Assembly: GCF_004297185.1 (NCBI RefSeq)
Contig: NZ_PGCL01000001.1
Coordinates: forward strand, 620,001-684,000
Direction: 5' to 3'
DNA length: 64,000 bases
Origin: Methanofollis fontis
GTDB taxonomy: Archaea > Halobacteriota > Methanomicrobia > Methanomicrobiales > Methanofollaceae
Shown here: positions 17,901 to 26,944 of the stretch, piece after piece
Numbering within the stretch: position 1 is the stretch's first letter
How the letters are laid out: each line of letters starts with the position of its first letter
The notes under the pieces: generated by a model
Seen by the model: only the letters and a program-made list of their open reading frames with translations
Told to the model about the DNA's origin: nothing
Databases searched by the model: none
Position numbers and translations under genes: made by a program

Positions 17901-20006
17901 TTATCCTGGACAACTAACACCGATCTCAAGATGAATCGTAGGAGAGGCGTCATTGAGCATCTTGATACGAATCCCACTTGGTTTGTCATGCAGCCATCGA
18001 AGGTTCGCAGGGTGAGTGAAGTCGGATATGACGGTATCGGCAATCGAAAATAGGGCTTTTTTATCATCGACTGGGGCACCTCCGTTCGCACGGATCATTC
18101 GGATACCTAGCCTTCCCCATTCGTTCTGTACGCCGGTCGGTGGCCATGGCGTCACCGTGTTAAATAAGGCAGGGTCTTCGATGACATGCCAGATGGCCAG
18201 ACCATCGGCGGGAATGCCGGGGCCAATGCCGAAGCCGCCAGCGTCGTAAGATGTGCCGCGCCACCGATTCTCAAGGAGGAAGTATTCGTCACCACCCCTC
18301 TTAGGGTTCATCACGATCAGTGCCTTGCTGGTGGTTTCGACATCGGTAAGGGTGTAGTTGCCGTCATGGGTGACGACGGTGTAGTCGAGCCAACCGAGCT
18401 TGAGTTTCTCGGGCGCCGACAGGTGTTGACCTAGAGCCTGATCCGACACTGAGTACGCGGCGGCAGCAAACGGCCAGTGGCCCATGAAGTACAGGTCTGG
18501 TGTGTTGAGCATAAGGTGGCCGAGTTCGTGCGCTCCAACGCCGAAGTTAGGTGGCGAACCGAGGTACCATTCCACGATCCATGGGATCTCAACACCATCG
18601 ACAACCAGAGGTTCCGCCGTAGGATGCTGCTTACCTGCAGTAGGTCGGCCGTATCCGAGGGATTTATTCTGCGGGTAGCAGAGGAAGATGCCGAGTTCAT
18701 TCGATGTCAGCTTGCCATTGCCGCTCACATCGTGCGATGCAAAATTCGTATCACTGGCAGCGCGGCGGATAGCGTCCGCCCACTTCTCAACATGTCCGCT
18801 GAGCCAACCGTCGTGGTACTTATCCGCATGGTATGTTGGGCTGCGCTTGGCTGGATCTTCAGAGTTTGGATCAGGGTTGTCCCAATAGTGATCACCTTGT
18901 TTGGAGGCTGGTGCGTCATACCAGCCGAAGACGCCTGCGTTCACGAGCGTCGCCCTTCCGCCTGAATTCTCCTGTATCCAGTTTTGGAGGCTTGGTTTGG
19001 GGCCGAAGATTGTGGACTCGACTTGCTCTCGGGCCGGGCGGGGGTGACTCGGCCGGTGGGGATCCCATAGGATGATCATTATCTTACGGGGGCCCAAGAT
19101 GTTTTTCATCTTCTCTGTGTGGATTACTCCATGAAAAGCCGGCATTGTTCCTACATCTTGACATGTGGGCCGATAGTGCCACAACTCTGATGTTGTCGGG
19201 CTGGTCGCGAACAACTGGCCATCCCATCCGGCGAAGATCGCCGATGCAGCGCCACCTATCTTCTCCCAGTTGTTTGGTGTGCCAGTCCAGCGGAAGACAG
19301 CTCCGCCTCCTGGTGAGATGCCATAAACATGACCATTGTGATCGGTGGCGAACTGCTGGCCAGGGCCCCCAATGCGTTTCCAGCCGGTAGGGCTTTTCAT
19401 GAGGATATCCCCAGATGTCGGGTTAGTGGCGAAGATCTGTGACCGACTCACGAATATATCGGTCGCTGGTCCGCCTTGCTTGTGCCAGCTGCCTTGCCAC
19501 TGGTAAATGCCTTTCTTTGAGGTGGGGGCGTCGTCTGGTGACTGACCATAGACCTGAAACTTAAACTCGATGTCACCACTCTTGCCAATCACGATTTTTT
19601 TGGCTGGTCCCCCGATCCGTCTCCAAGCACTTGCTGACTCTTCCCATTGGAATATGTCCGACGAACCTTGCGCTGCGACTGCTATCAACTGATCTGGTCC
19701 TCCAAAGATCACTTTCGCCTTTCCATTCGAGGGGCCTCCTATAGATATCCAGGATCCTGCACCTCGGTCATAGCGATGTACTTCTCCCAGATCATCAATG
19801 CCGTAAAGATAGCTCTTTGGTGCCCAGCCAGCCGTCACACAGGTGGCCATCTTGCCTCCGAGTGCCTTCCAGCCGAAAGGTGTTCCATCCCATTGATAGA
19901 TCCCACCAGTGAGCCCGGTTGATGCGTTAGGTTTCGCGTATACGGTGCCTGTTTCACCATCCACCACGACAAACTCCGTTGAACCCCAAACACGCTCCCA
20001 TGACAT
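17901..20006 (-). CDS. tectonin-like propeller fused to M6-type zinc metalloprotease
   Basis: The 701-residue protein has two parts. Residues 1-280 hold about six tectonin-like repeats marked by W-x-x-IGGP blocks (near 86, 128, 174, 209, 247) spaced about 40 residues apart, as in lectin-like beta-propellers. Residues 290-700 resemble M6 (immune inhibitor A) peptidases: HELGH at 493-497 with D504 downstream, then EYFLLENRW and GLAIWHV. DVSGNGKLTSNE (426-437) is an EF-hand-like calcium loop. There is no signal peptide. The gene is AT-richer than its neighbours, lies beside transposase remnants, and has a strong bacterial-type AGGAGG, all signs of transfer. Targets are unknown. Confidence 0.8.
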   Translation of the reverse strand: MSWERVWGSTEFVVVDGETGTVYAKPNASTGLTGGIYQWDGTPFGWKALGGKMATCVTAGWAPKSYLYGIDDLGEVHRYDRGAGSWISIGGPSNGKAKVIFGGPDQLIAVAAQGSSDIFQWEESASAWRRIGGPAKKIVIGKSGDIEFKFQVYGQSPDDAPTSKKGIYQWQGSWHKQGGPATDIFVSRSQIFATNPTSGDILMKSPTGWKRIGGPGQQFATDHNGHVYGISPGGGAVFRWTGTPNNWEKIGGAASAIFAGWDGQLFATSPTTSELWHYRPTCQDVGTMPAFHGVIHTEKMKNILGPRKIMIILWDPHRPSHPRPAREQVESTIFGPKPSLQNWIQENSGGRATLVNAGVFGWYDAPASKQGDHYWDNPDPNSEDPAKRSPTYHADKYHDGWLSGHVEKWADAIRRAASDTNFASHDVSGNGKLTSNELGIFLCYPQNKSLGYGRPTAGKQHPTAEPLVVDGVEIPWIVEWYLGSPPNFGVGAHELGHLMLNTPDLYFMGHWPFAAAAYSVSDQALGQHLSAPEKLKLGWLDYTVVTHDGNYTLTDVETTSKALIVMNPKRGGDEYFLLENRWRGTSYDAGGFGIGPGIPADGLAIWHVIEDPALFNTVTPWPPTGVQNEWGRLGIRMIRANGGAPVDDKKALFSIADTVISDFTHPANLRWLHDKPSGIRIKMLNDASPTIHLEIGVSCPG

Positions 20007-20012
20007 GATTTT

Positions 20013-20018
20013 CCTCCT
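20013..20018 (-). promoter_or_regulatory. strong ribosome binding site of the M6-type protease
   Basis: AGGAGG lies six bases before the ATG at 20006 and fixes the start, which excludes a hidden upstream signal peptide. The next 220 bases are very AT-rich, include several TATA-like stretches around 20080-20110, and hold no gene. Confidence 0.6.
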
Positions 20019-20241
20019 ATTGCTCGATCTGATATTATTGACCTCATTAATTGGGCTGAGTTAACCCAGAATGTCAAAAAATATGATATTTATAATATGG
20101 TATATATCAAATCGTGTGTTAAAATATAATGTTTACAAAAAATGTGGGTGGTTGATTTTTTTGAATATTGTTAAAATAATCTTCAACCCACCATCTGCAC
20201 GAGTATGATGGCCCATCCGAATTAATCCGACCGCAGGATCC

Positions 20242-21667
20242 TTGTACTTTGGGCTACAAGCCCCACATGTGCCGTCCTCTGCTGATTTCATTGAAGGCTC
20301 CAACGTCTCGATCGATCATCTCGGGATCGTCGCCGGGGCCTACGACTCCCTCCAGATCGCCCCGGTAATCGACCGTGCAATCCCCAAAACACGGCCACAT
20401 CATCTCCTCACGGAGATGTCGTCAAAGAAATGGCGCTCAACGGTCTCGGGTTCATCGAACGCCGCCTCTATCTTTTTCCTGAATTTTTCGACGATATCGC
20501 CGTTGAACGTCTCCTCGGTGAAGGCATCACTCGCGAGCACCTCAACGACGATGACCTTGGCCGAACCCTCGATGCGATCGCCGCCTATGGTCCCACCAAA
20601 CTCTTCAACGAGATCGTCGCACAGTGCCTCCTTCCAACCGAATTCGGCTCACATTGCATCCATATCGATACCACCAAATTCAGTATCACCGGCGAGTACG
20701 AGCCCGATTTCAATGTCGGATAGATCGAGATCACCTACGGCCATCCGAAGGATGGGCGGGGGATCTCAAGCGGTTCGTCCTCGGCATGGCTCGAACCATT
20801 ACGGCGTACCTCTCTTTCTCCAGACCTTCTCCGGGAACGAATCAGACAAAGAAACGATCATGACAATCATCGAGAATCTCAAAGACAATCTGAGATCCGA
20901 TGAAAAGGTCTATCTTGTGGCCGATTCTGCGTTTAACGCGGCAAAAAACCTGCAGAGTATGGGGCAACGTCTGTTCTGGATCAGCCGGGTGCCGGCCACG
21001 ATCACTGAAACACGAACCCTGATCCGTTCTGAGTGTTCGTTCTCTCCTTGCGCCGATGAACGATACGGATACTCCGAGCATTTCAGCGAATACGCCGGGA
21101 TCCGGCAGAAATGGGATCCTCTACCACTCCGCAGAGATGCATACGCGGCAGGAAAGACCTTTGAGAAGAATCTGGCGAAGGCGAAGACCTCTCTCCGAAA
21201 ACTCGGTACACGCGAGTTCGTCTGTGAACCGGATGCACGGATCGCAGCCGAAAAGTGGCTGGATGATCACCCTAGCTACTGGTTCAGCTCCCTCGATATC
21301 ACCCTGGCTTCCCACCTAATAAGCACAGGACTATCAGGAACACTTCTCAATTTTCATTTATCCTGATATTCAGCTGGATTTAGGTCAACTTATGCGCTTA
21401 ATTAGTGGGCGGGCGGGCCACTCACTTCTGATTATTAAAATTTATAGCACATTGCCGATATTTTTAACAAATTCAACCAAATTAATGGTAATACCAACGA
21501 GTAAAATTAGATCATGTGCTTAATTTTCGGGAAGTCAGGTTCTTCCTGTTTCGGAGTTTGTGGTGGTCGAGGATGGGAGGAGGGTGAAACGGCTGACGAA
21601 CCTGAATGAGGAGTTGAGGACGATACTGAGGTTGCTTGGGGCAGAGTCCGAAAAATACTACTCCTGA
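20242..21667 (+). pseudogene. broken IS1634-type transposase, interrupted by a repeat element
   Basis: Pieces of one transposase appear in all three frames. They run SIDHLGIVAGAYDSLQIAP, then from about 20405 GDVVKEMALNGLGFIERR through ITGEYEPDF, a stop at 20722, then TYGHPKDG, then from about 20786 NHYGVPLFLQTFSGNESDKE and further. Frameshifts near 20405 and 20750 and the stop at 20722 make it non-functional. Reading is lost near 21308, where the ~230 bp repeat begins. The C-terminal end, PVSEFVVVEDGRRVKRL to EKYYS, resumes at 21545 and stops at 21667. The middle of the C-terminal catalytic part is missing. Confidence 0.8.
21309..21541 (+). repeat. ~230 bp AT-rich repeat element, copy A
   Basis: This segment matches 22692-22921 over its whole length with scattered differences. 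Its left end CCCACCTAATAAGCACAGGA is partly mirrored by the reverse complement of its right end, CCCGAAAATTAAGCACATGA, and by an internal site at 21390-21408. It interrupts the IS1634-type pseudogene and codes for no protein. It looks like a non-autonomous element or a pair of insertion ends. Confidence 0.75.
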
Positions 21668-21769
21668 AGGAGAACCTACGGAATGTCCGGATATGCGCTC
21701 TAATTTATTTGCGAGCGGCATACGTAACTTCTTCTTTATTCTCCTCGCTGAGAGGAATCGGCCATGGCA

Positions 21770-22567
21770 TTATTCATTCGTAAGCTGGTACTGTGTAATC
21801 CTTTCTGATAGAGCCAAGTAATGGGAAAAGAGATCGTTTCCCCATGCGATTGCTGAGGGATCGGTGCTAACCAGATCTCTTATCGAGTCAAACGCTTCGT
21901 TATGATAAAACAGGGATAGAGAGAAGTAGACTTCGGTTACGAAAGAGGCGAAACGAATGTTGCCGTGATAGACATACAGGGCCGCATTTCCATATTGCAA
22001 TCCTTCTTCAAGATAGGGTGAATAATCTTTCCCGATTTTCTCGAAAGCATTCCTTGTGAGTATCAGTGAGACATTTTTACCCTGTTTTGCCCCATTCAAA
22101 AAAAAATGGGGATACATCGGATTCACGATTGGCGAAATTCCCTTCAGACTGAATGATTTTTCAATATTGTCGAGGAGGTGGGTGTGAGGCTCGAAACTCT
22201 CCTCTATGCTACATTCCGTGACGCTGGTGTTTTTTAACTCTGACAAACGTTGAAGCATCTTCAATGGAATGGCGCTGATATTATGCTCTTTCCAGAAATT
22301 TTTGTTGTTCTCAAGGGACTCAATGGTGGAAACCAGTGGTTCCATGAAATGTACGATGAGCATTCCTTGATCACTTAATCGATACTTTTTACCTGAACGA
22401 ATAATTAATCCTTCATTTTCGAGGACATGTATCTGTGGCAGCATACCACTTGCAGTAACATTAAGATTTGTTTTAATTTCATCCCAAGTCCGAACCCCAT
22501 TTTTAAGGAAGAGTAGGAGCTTTTTCCGCTTATTAGAGAGGAAGAGAGTGCCGGTAAGATCCCCCAT
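21770..22567 (-). CDS. FilR1-family winged-helix transcription regulator
   Basis: The 265-residue protein starts with an ArsR-like winged helix (about residues 1-75: KKLLLFLKNGVRTWDEIKTNL, then a recognition region ending LSDQG). It continues with a domain typical of the archaeal FilR1/DUF1724 family, common in methanogens and linked to filament and signalling control in Methanosaeta. The ligand and targets are unknown. It sits between two copies of the ~230 bp repeat, is AT-rich, and carries a palindrome on its promoter that it may bind itself. Confidence 0.8.
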   Translation of the reverse strand: MGDLTGTLFLSNKRKKLLLFLKNGVRTWDEIKTNLNVTASGMLPQIHVLENEGLIIRSGKKYRLSDQGMLIVHFMEPLVSTIESLENNKNFWKEHNISAIPLKMLQRLSELKNTSVTECSIEESFEPHTHLLDNIEKSFSLKGISPIVNPMYPHFFLNGAKQGKNVSLILTRNAFEKIGKDYSPYLEEGLQYGNAALYVYHGNIRFASFVTEVYFSLSLFYHNEAFDSIRDLVSTDPSAIAWGNDLFSHYLALSERITQYQLTNE

Positions 22568-22583
22568 ATTTTACACAATATTG

Positions 22584-22598
22584 GTACAGTATATGTAC
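22584..22598 (-). promoter_or_regulatory. palindromic operator overlapping the regulator's TATA box
   Basis: GTACATATACTGTAC (reverse strand) is an inverted repeat with GTACA and TGTAC arms around a TATA-like core. It ends 16 bases before the ATG, so a nearly leaderless transcript and direct autorepression are plausible. Confidence 0.5.
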
Positions 22599-22691
22599 TT
22601 TTTGGGCAAAGGCTGTGTTGAATAAGGGTATCACTGCCCACAAAGTTGAATCTGATGGAAACACCGTCACTTTGTAGATTCAGAACTTGGG

Positions 22692-22921
22692 TTCCCACCT
22701 AATAAGCAAAGGACTATCAGGAACACTTCTCATTTTTCATTTATCCTGATATTCAGCAAGATTCGGGTCAACCTATGCGCTTAATTGGTAGACGGGCGGA
22801 CCAATCCATTCGGATTATTAAATTTATCATATTGCCGATATTTTTAACAAATTCAACCAAATTAAAGATAATAACAACGAGTAAAATTAGATCATGTACT
22901 TAATTTTCGGGAAGTCAGGTT
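22692..22921 (+). repeat. ~230 bp AT-rich repeat element, copy B
   Basis: This is the second copy of the segment at 21309, in the same orientation, starting CCCACCTAATAAGCAAAGGA and ending TAATTTTCGGGAAGTCAGGTT. It joins a transposase remnant on its right side. Bases 22568-22691 hold the regulator promoter and nothing else I recognise. Confidence 0.75.
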
Positions 22922-22932
22922 GGAACGCCCTT

Positions 22933-23440
22933 CTATGTCGGGAAAAGCGCAACAGTCTCCCGTTCCCCTTTATGAATGATATACAGGGAAAGATACGAAT
23001 AGAATCGGGTGGTTGACTTTTTCTGCTTTCCCCAGATGATATGCTCCTCATTGGTTTTGTCAATGTCACCGTAATACGGATCGCTTGTCAGATCGATAGT
23101 AAACCGATATTTTTTACCCTTCTTCAGGAGTTGAACTGCGAAGATTGGAAGATCTGAGAATTGACACTCTCCAGTGTGGTGAGACCGACTTTCGAGAGAT
23201 GATGTCGGAACAAGGTCTCACAGGGGGCATTTGATGCAACCCTGCGGAGAGGGTGGATGGAGAACCGGTTCACGTCCATCCCGATCAGTTCTTGAATCCG
23301 GATCCTCTGGGTGATTTGCCCGTTGATTAGGATATCAAGATGATCGTCTAGAGCGGCGACCGCACAATAAGAACGTTCTTGTGCTCGGAGGGCCTGTCCC
23401 CTTGTCTGGGGGTATTTGGCTATATTGTGGCGTCAGCAGA
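22933..23440 (-). pseudogene. broken ISH3-type transposase fragment
   Basis: The reverse strand reads RGQALRAQERSYCAVAALDD, DILINGQITQRIRIQELIG and VASNAPCETLFRHHLSKVGL, shifts frame near 23135, and continues IDLTSDPYYGDIDKTNEEH and FYSYLSLYIIHKGERETVAL before a stop at 22933. The TIDLTSDPYYG block resembles the first catalytic-aspartate region of ISH3-type transposases. The rest of the catalytic domain is absent, cut off by repeat copy B. Bases 23441-23581 show nothing recognisable. Confidence 0.65.
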
Positions 23441-23581
23441 CTATTTTGATCTTTCCTTGGGCGATCGCATTCAATTCGATAGGATTCAGATCAAATTTTT
23501 AATAAACTACTGGTATCCGGTCACGATGACCGGGTTGCCGATGGCCGCACCGCCATGAGCCTGCGATCATCCTGAATATTG

Positions 23582-23640
23582 CCCGGTTATAACCCCTCAA
23601 AACCCCCCATTTATGCCGGGTTATAACCTCGCGAAACCCC
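23582..23640. repeat. pair of 25-base direct repeats at the island edge
   Basis: CCCGGTTATAACC plus CTCAAAACCCC (from 23582) is repeated as CCGGGTTATAACC plus TCGCGAAACCCC (from 23616), 34 bases apart. Each contains the palindrome GGTTATAACC. They lie between the ABC permease stop and the decayed transposase. Confidence 0.5.
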
Positions 23641-23657
23641 GCGGCAGATCCCCCCCC

Positions 23658-24743
23658 TCACTCCAGCGTCCGCCGATAGGTCGTGATCCCGAGGGCGATG
23701 GCGATGCCGGAGAAGATGAAGATCGCCAGCAGGTCCATGCCGATGAGGGCCGCCTGCCCCCGGAGGATCAGGCTCCGCAGGGCATGGATCGCATAGTACT
23801 CCGGGTTGATTGTGGCGATCCAGCGGAGCCAGTCCGGCATGCCGAGCACCGGGTAGAACGCCCCGCTGGTCATGAACAGGATGAGGTTCAGGAACGCCAC
23901 CACCGAGGCGTACTCCTGCTGGGCGGAGAACCGCGAGCTAAACGAGACCACCAGACTCGTGATCCCGATGCTGATGACGAAGAGGACGGCGAGCACCATC
24001 AGGAAGGTCTCCATGCTGTGGACCGTCACGCCCGCCACGAAGATATCGACCAGAAAAATGATGAACCCGGCCATGAATGCCTTGACCGTGCCGCTGGCGA
24101 TGATCCCGAGGATGATGCTCGACCGCTTCACCGGCGTGACCAGGTAGCCCTCGATGATCCCGTTCTCCCTATCGCGGATCAGGCCAATCCCGCCGCCCAT
24201 CATCGTGGTCATGAAGATCGCCATCACGATGACCCCGACCCCGAAGAACTGGATGTAGTCGATGTCGCCGTAGACCTTCGAGACCTGCAACGGGTTCTTT
24301 GCCCCCGACTGCGCCATCACGCTGCTCACCCCCGACTGGATCAGGTCCGGGATCATGTACTCCGAACTGTCCAGGTAGAGGCGGACCGGGCGATCGTCTG
24401 AGACCTCCATGGGGAAGATTGCAATGGCCATCACCCTCCCGTCGGCAAATGCCTTCTTTGCGGTCACTTCCCCGGAGAAGACCGTGACGTCGAAAATCTG
24501 CGGGTTGTCGTCCATGTGATAGTGGCGGAGACCGTCGACGGCCGCAAGGAAAAGGGGCGTCTCGTCCCCGAACGCTTCCTCCTGCGCCACCCCGATGGGG
24601 ATATGGGTGATCGTCCCGCCCATGGCGTTCCCGAAGACGATGAGGTAGATAATGGGCATGAACAGGGTCATCACGATGATCACCGGGTTGCCCATGAACT
24701 TCTTGAAGTCCCGCCTGAAGATGGCGATGGCCCCCCGCATCAT
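23658..24743 (-). CDS. ABC-2 type transporter permease
   Basis: The 361-residue protein has an N-terminal helix, a large external loop (about residues 45-165) and five further membrane helices from about residue 170, with an ERENG-like cytoplasmic segment (RDRENGIIEGYLVTPVKRSS). This is the ABC-2 exporter layout used for drugs, lipids or polysaccharides. Its ATG overlaps the stop of the ATPase gene by four bases, so the two form one transporter. The substrate is unknown. The gene has host-like GC and is probably not part of the neighbouring island. Confidence 0.9.
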   Translation of the reverse strand: MMRGAIAIFRRDFKKFMGNPVIIVMTLFMPIIYLIVFGNAMGGTITHIPIGVAQEEAFGDETPLFLAAVDGLRHYHMDDNPQIFDVTVFSGEVTAKKAFADGRVMAIAIFPMEVSDDRPVRLYLDSSEYMIPDLIQSGVSSVMAQSGAKNPLQVSKVYGDIDYIQFFGVGVIVMAIFMTTMMGGGIGLIRDRENGIIEGYLVTPVKRSSIILGIIASGTVKAFMAGFIIFLVDIFVAGVTVHSMETFLMVLAVLFVISIGITSLVVSFSSRFSAQQEYASVVAFLNLILFMTSGAFYPVLGMPDWLRWIATINPEYYAIHALRSLILRGQAALIGMDLLAIFIFSGIAIALGITTYRRTLE

Positions 24744-25771
24744 GGACGGTCCCCCCTCTTCCGGGGGGGCCCGGCGGGCTCTCCCCTCCCGCCGTCCAGC
24801 CGCCTGCCGGTGAGATAGATGAAGACGTCCTCGATCGAGGGGGAGCGGATGGCGATCGAGGTCATGGGGATGGCGTGCCGCTCGAAGGTCTCGACGATCG
24901 AGGGAAGCAGACGGCTCCCGTTCTCGGCTGATATGATGAGTTTGTGCTCCCGCACCTCCACGGAGGTGAGGCGGCGGTCCGCCCGGAGGTCTCTCAGGGC
25001 CTCCTCATCCACCGCCTCAATCCCGATCTCGATGACGTCCCCTGCAGGGAGGGAGTGCTTGAGGTTCTCGGTGGTGTCGAGGCGGAGAAGGCGCCCCCGA
25101 TCCACGAAGGCGATGCGGTCGCAGAACTTCTCCGCCTCGTCCATATAGTGGGTGGTCAGGATGATCGTCGTCTCCTCCTGGTTCAGGGCGGTCACCTGCT
25201 GCCAGACCTCCCGCCTGGACTCCGGGTCCAGGCCGATCGTCGGTTCGTCCAGAAAGAGAATGAGGGGCCGGTGGATGAAGGCCCGCACGATCTCGAGTTT
25301 CCTCCTCATCCCGCCCGAGAGCGTCTGCACCGGGGCATGGGCGCGGTCGGTGAGGTCGGCCATATCGAGGAGTTCCCGGATCCTGGCGTCGAGGTGTCGG
25401 GGATCGATGTCCAGCAGGTTGCCGTAGAAGTCCAGGTTGTCGTAGGCGGTGAGTTCGAGGTCGAGCGTGCTGGTCTGGGGGCAGACCCCGATCACCCGAC
25501 GGATCTCCTCGGGATGGCGTACGACGTCGTAGGGGCCGACGAATGCCTTTCCCGACGTGGGCCGCAGCAGGGTGGTGAGGATGCGGATGATCGTGCTTTT
25601 CCCGGCACCGTTCGGACCCAGCAGGCCGAAGATCTCTCCTTTTTGCACCTCAAAGGAGACGTCGTCCACCGCCTTCACCTGGCGCCGCCCGTCCCTGAAG
25701 ACCTTGGAGAGGTGCTCTATCCTGATGATACTCTCAGGCTCGGCTGTGCGGTCGCCGTGTGTCCCGGCCAT
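24740..25771 (-). CDS. ABC transporter ATP-binding protein, DrrA-like
   Basis: The 343-residue ATPase has Walker A GPNGAGKST (about residue 53), the signature LSGGMRRKLEIVRA and Walker B LILFLDEPTIGLDPESRR followed by TTHYMDEAE. The arrangement and a C-terminal extension of about 90 residues match the daunorubicin-resistance (DrrA) class. It powers the permease encoded by the overlapping downstream gene. Bases 25772-26022 upstream hold no gene. Confidence 0.92.
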   Translation of the reverse strand: MAGTHGDRTAEPESIIRIEHLSKVFRDGRRQVKAVDDVSFEVQKGEIFGLLGPNGAGKSTIIRILTTLLRPTSGKAFVGPYDVVRHPEEIRRVIGVCPQTSTLDLELTAYDNLDFYGNLLDIDPRHLDARIRELLDMADLTDRAHAPVQTLSGGMRRKLEIVRAFIHRPLILFLDEPTIGLDPESRREVWQQVTALNQEETTIILTTHYMDEAEKFCDRIAFVDRGRLLRLDTTENLKHSLPAGDVIEIGIEAVDEEALRDLRADRRLTSVEVREHKLIISAENGSRLLPSIVETFERHAIPMTSIAIRSPSIEDVFIYLTGRRLDGGRGEPAGPPRKRGDRP

Positions 25772-25999
25772 GTGATGATCACCGTCCCCCCTGTCTACCG
25801 ACAGATGGTCCGTATCTCGTGAGTCACATGATAAACGATATGGTGGGATGCCGCCTGTTCCGTCCTTACAGGCGGTACCGGAGGGATCCGGGGGACGCTT
25901 CCCACTCAGTGAAGATGAGTCGCGTCAATTCCAGGGTTTTTCTCGCCTGCAAAACGGCCATCGGATGACCGAGGCAGGATCCCCCGCTCCTCTCTGCCT

Positions 26000-26006
26000 A
26001 AAAAAA
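26000..26006 (-). terminator. T-tract terminator after dapF
   Basis: Seven T residues on the reverse strand lie about 17 bases beyond the dapF stop. Confidence 0.5.
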
Positions 26007-26022
26007 TAGTGCTGGTATTCTC

Positions 26023-26844
26023 TCACGCCTCGATGACGCCGTAATACACCGTCTCCGCCGGACCCCGCATCAGGGTCCGCTCCCCCAGGGATATCACGAG
26101 CGGTCCGCCGTTTGTCTCGACCTCCACCTCGTCGCCGACGAGACCGAGGTGGTGGGCGACCGCCGCCGAGGCTGTGGCCCCGGTGCCGCAGGACTCGGTC
26201 TCGCCCTCGATGCCCCGCTCAAAGGTGCGGATCCGGATCGAGGCCTCGCCGGTGACCTGCACGAAGTTCACGTTGGCGCCGTTCGGGAAGGTCGGGTGGC
26301 GGCGGATTGGCGGTGCGGCCACCGCCACATCGACGGCCTCCACGTCGTCGACGAAGATCACGGCATGCGGCACGCCGGTATTCGTTGCATGGACGGTGAA
26401 GGGGCCGATCTCCTCCTTGTAATCTCCCTCCCCGGTGGCGGGAATGGTGGAGCGTGTGAACGCCGGTGCAGGCATCTCGATCGTCGCCCAGAAATACCCA
26501 TCGCCGTTGTATCCCATTTCCACTGCCATGATGCCGGCCATCGTCTCGACCGTGGCCTTCTCGCCCATGTATCCGGCCTCGAAGGCAAATTTTGCAAGGC
26601 AGCGGATGCCGTTTCCGCACATCTCCGCCTCGCTCCGGTCGGGCTGGAAGAGGCGCATCCGCACATCGGCGCTCTCAGAGGGGAGGAGGAAGAGCACGCC
26701 GTCGCCGCCGATGCCGAACCGCCGGTCGCAGTAGACGGCGGCGAAATCCGCCTTCATCTCGTCAGGGATGACCGGACCAGCTGTTTCGTCGATCAGTATG
26801 AAGTCGTTGCCGTTGCCGTGGAGTTTGGTGAACGGAATTTGCAT
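26023..26844 (-). CDS. dapF: diaminopimelate epimerase
   Basis: The 273-residue enzyme converts LL-diaminopimelate to the meso form on the way to lysine. Both catalytic cysteines are present: EMCGNGIRC near residue 75 and ESCGTGATAS near 215. MQIPFTKLHGNGNDFILID is the standard N-terminus, so the start is secure. The usual pathway partners are not beside it, and it seems to be transcribed alone. Confidence 0.95.
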   Translation of the reverse strand: MQIPFTKLHGNGNDFILIDETAGPVIPDEMKADFAAVYCDRRFGIGGDGVLFLLPSESADVRMRLFQPDRSEAEMCGNGIRCLAKFAFEAGYMGEKATVETMAGIMAVEMGYNGDGYFWATIEMPAPAFTRSTIPATGEGDYKEEIGPFTVHATNTGVPHAVIFVDDVEAVDVAVAAPPIRRHPTFPNGANVNFVQVTGEASIRIRTFERGIEGETESCGTGATASAAVAHHLGLVGDEVEVETNGGPLVISLGERTLMRGPAETVYYGVIEA

Positions 26845-26944
26845 GAACTGTAATGTGCAGTAGGACCATTTCTCTCTACCTGTCCGGGGGAGGCAGTGGG
26901 CACCCGCCGAAAAGGTTAGGTCAGAGAAGAATCATCACCTTGAT

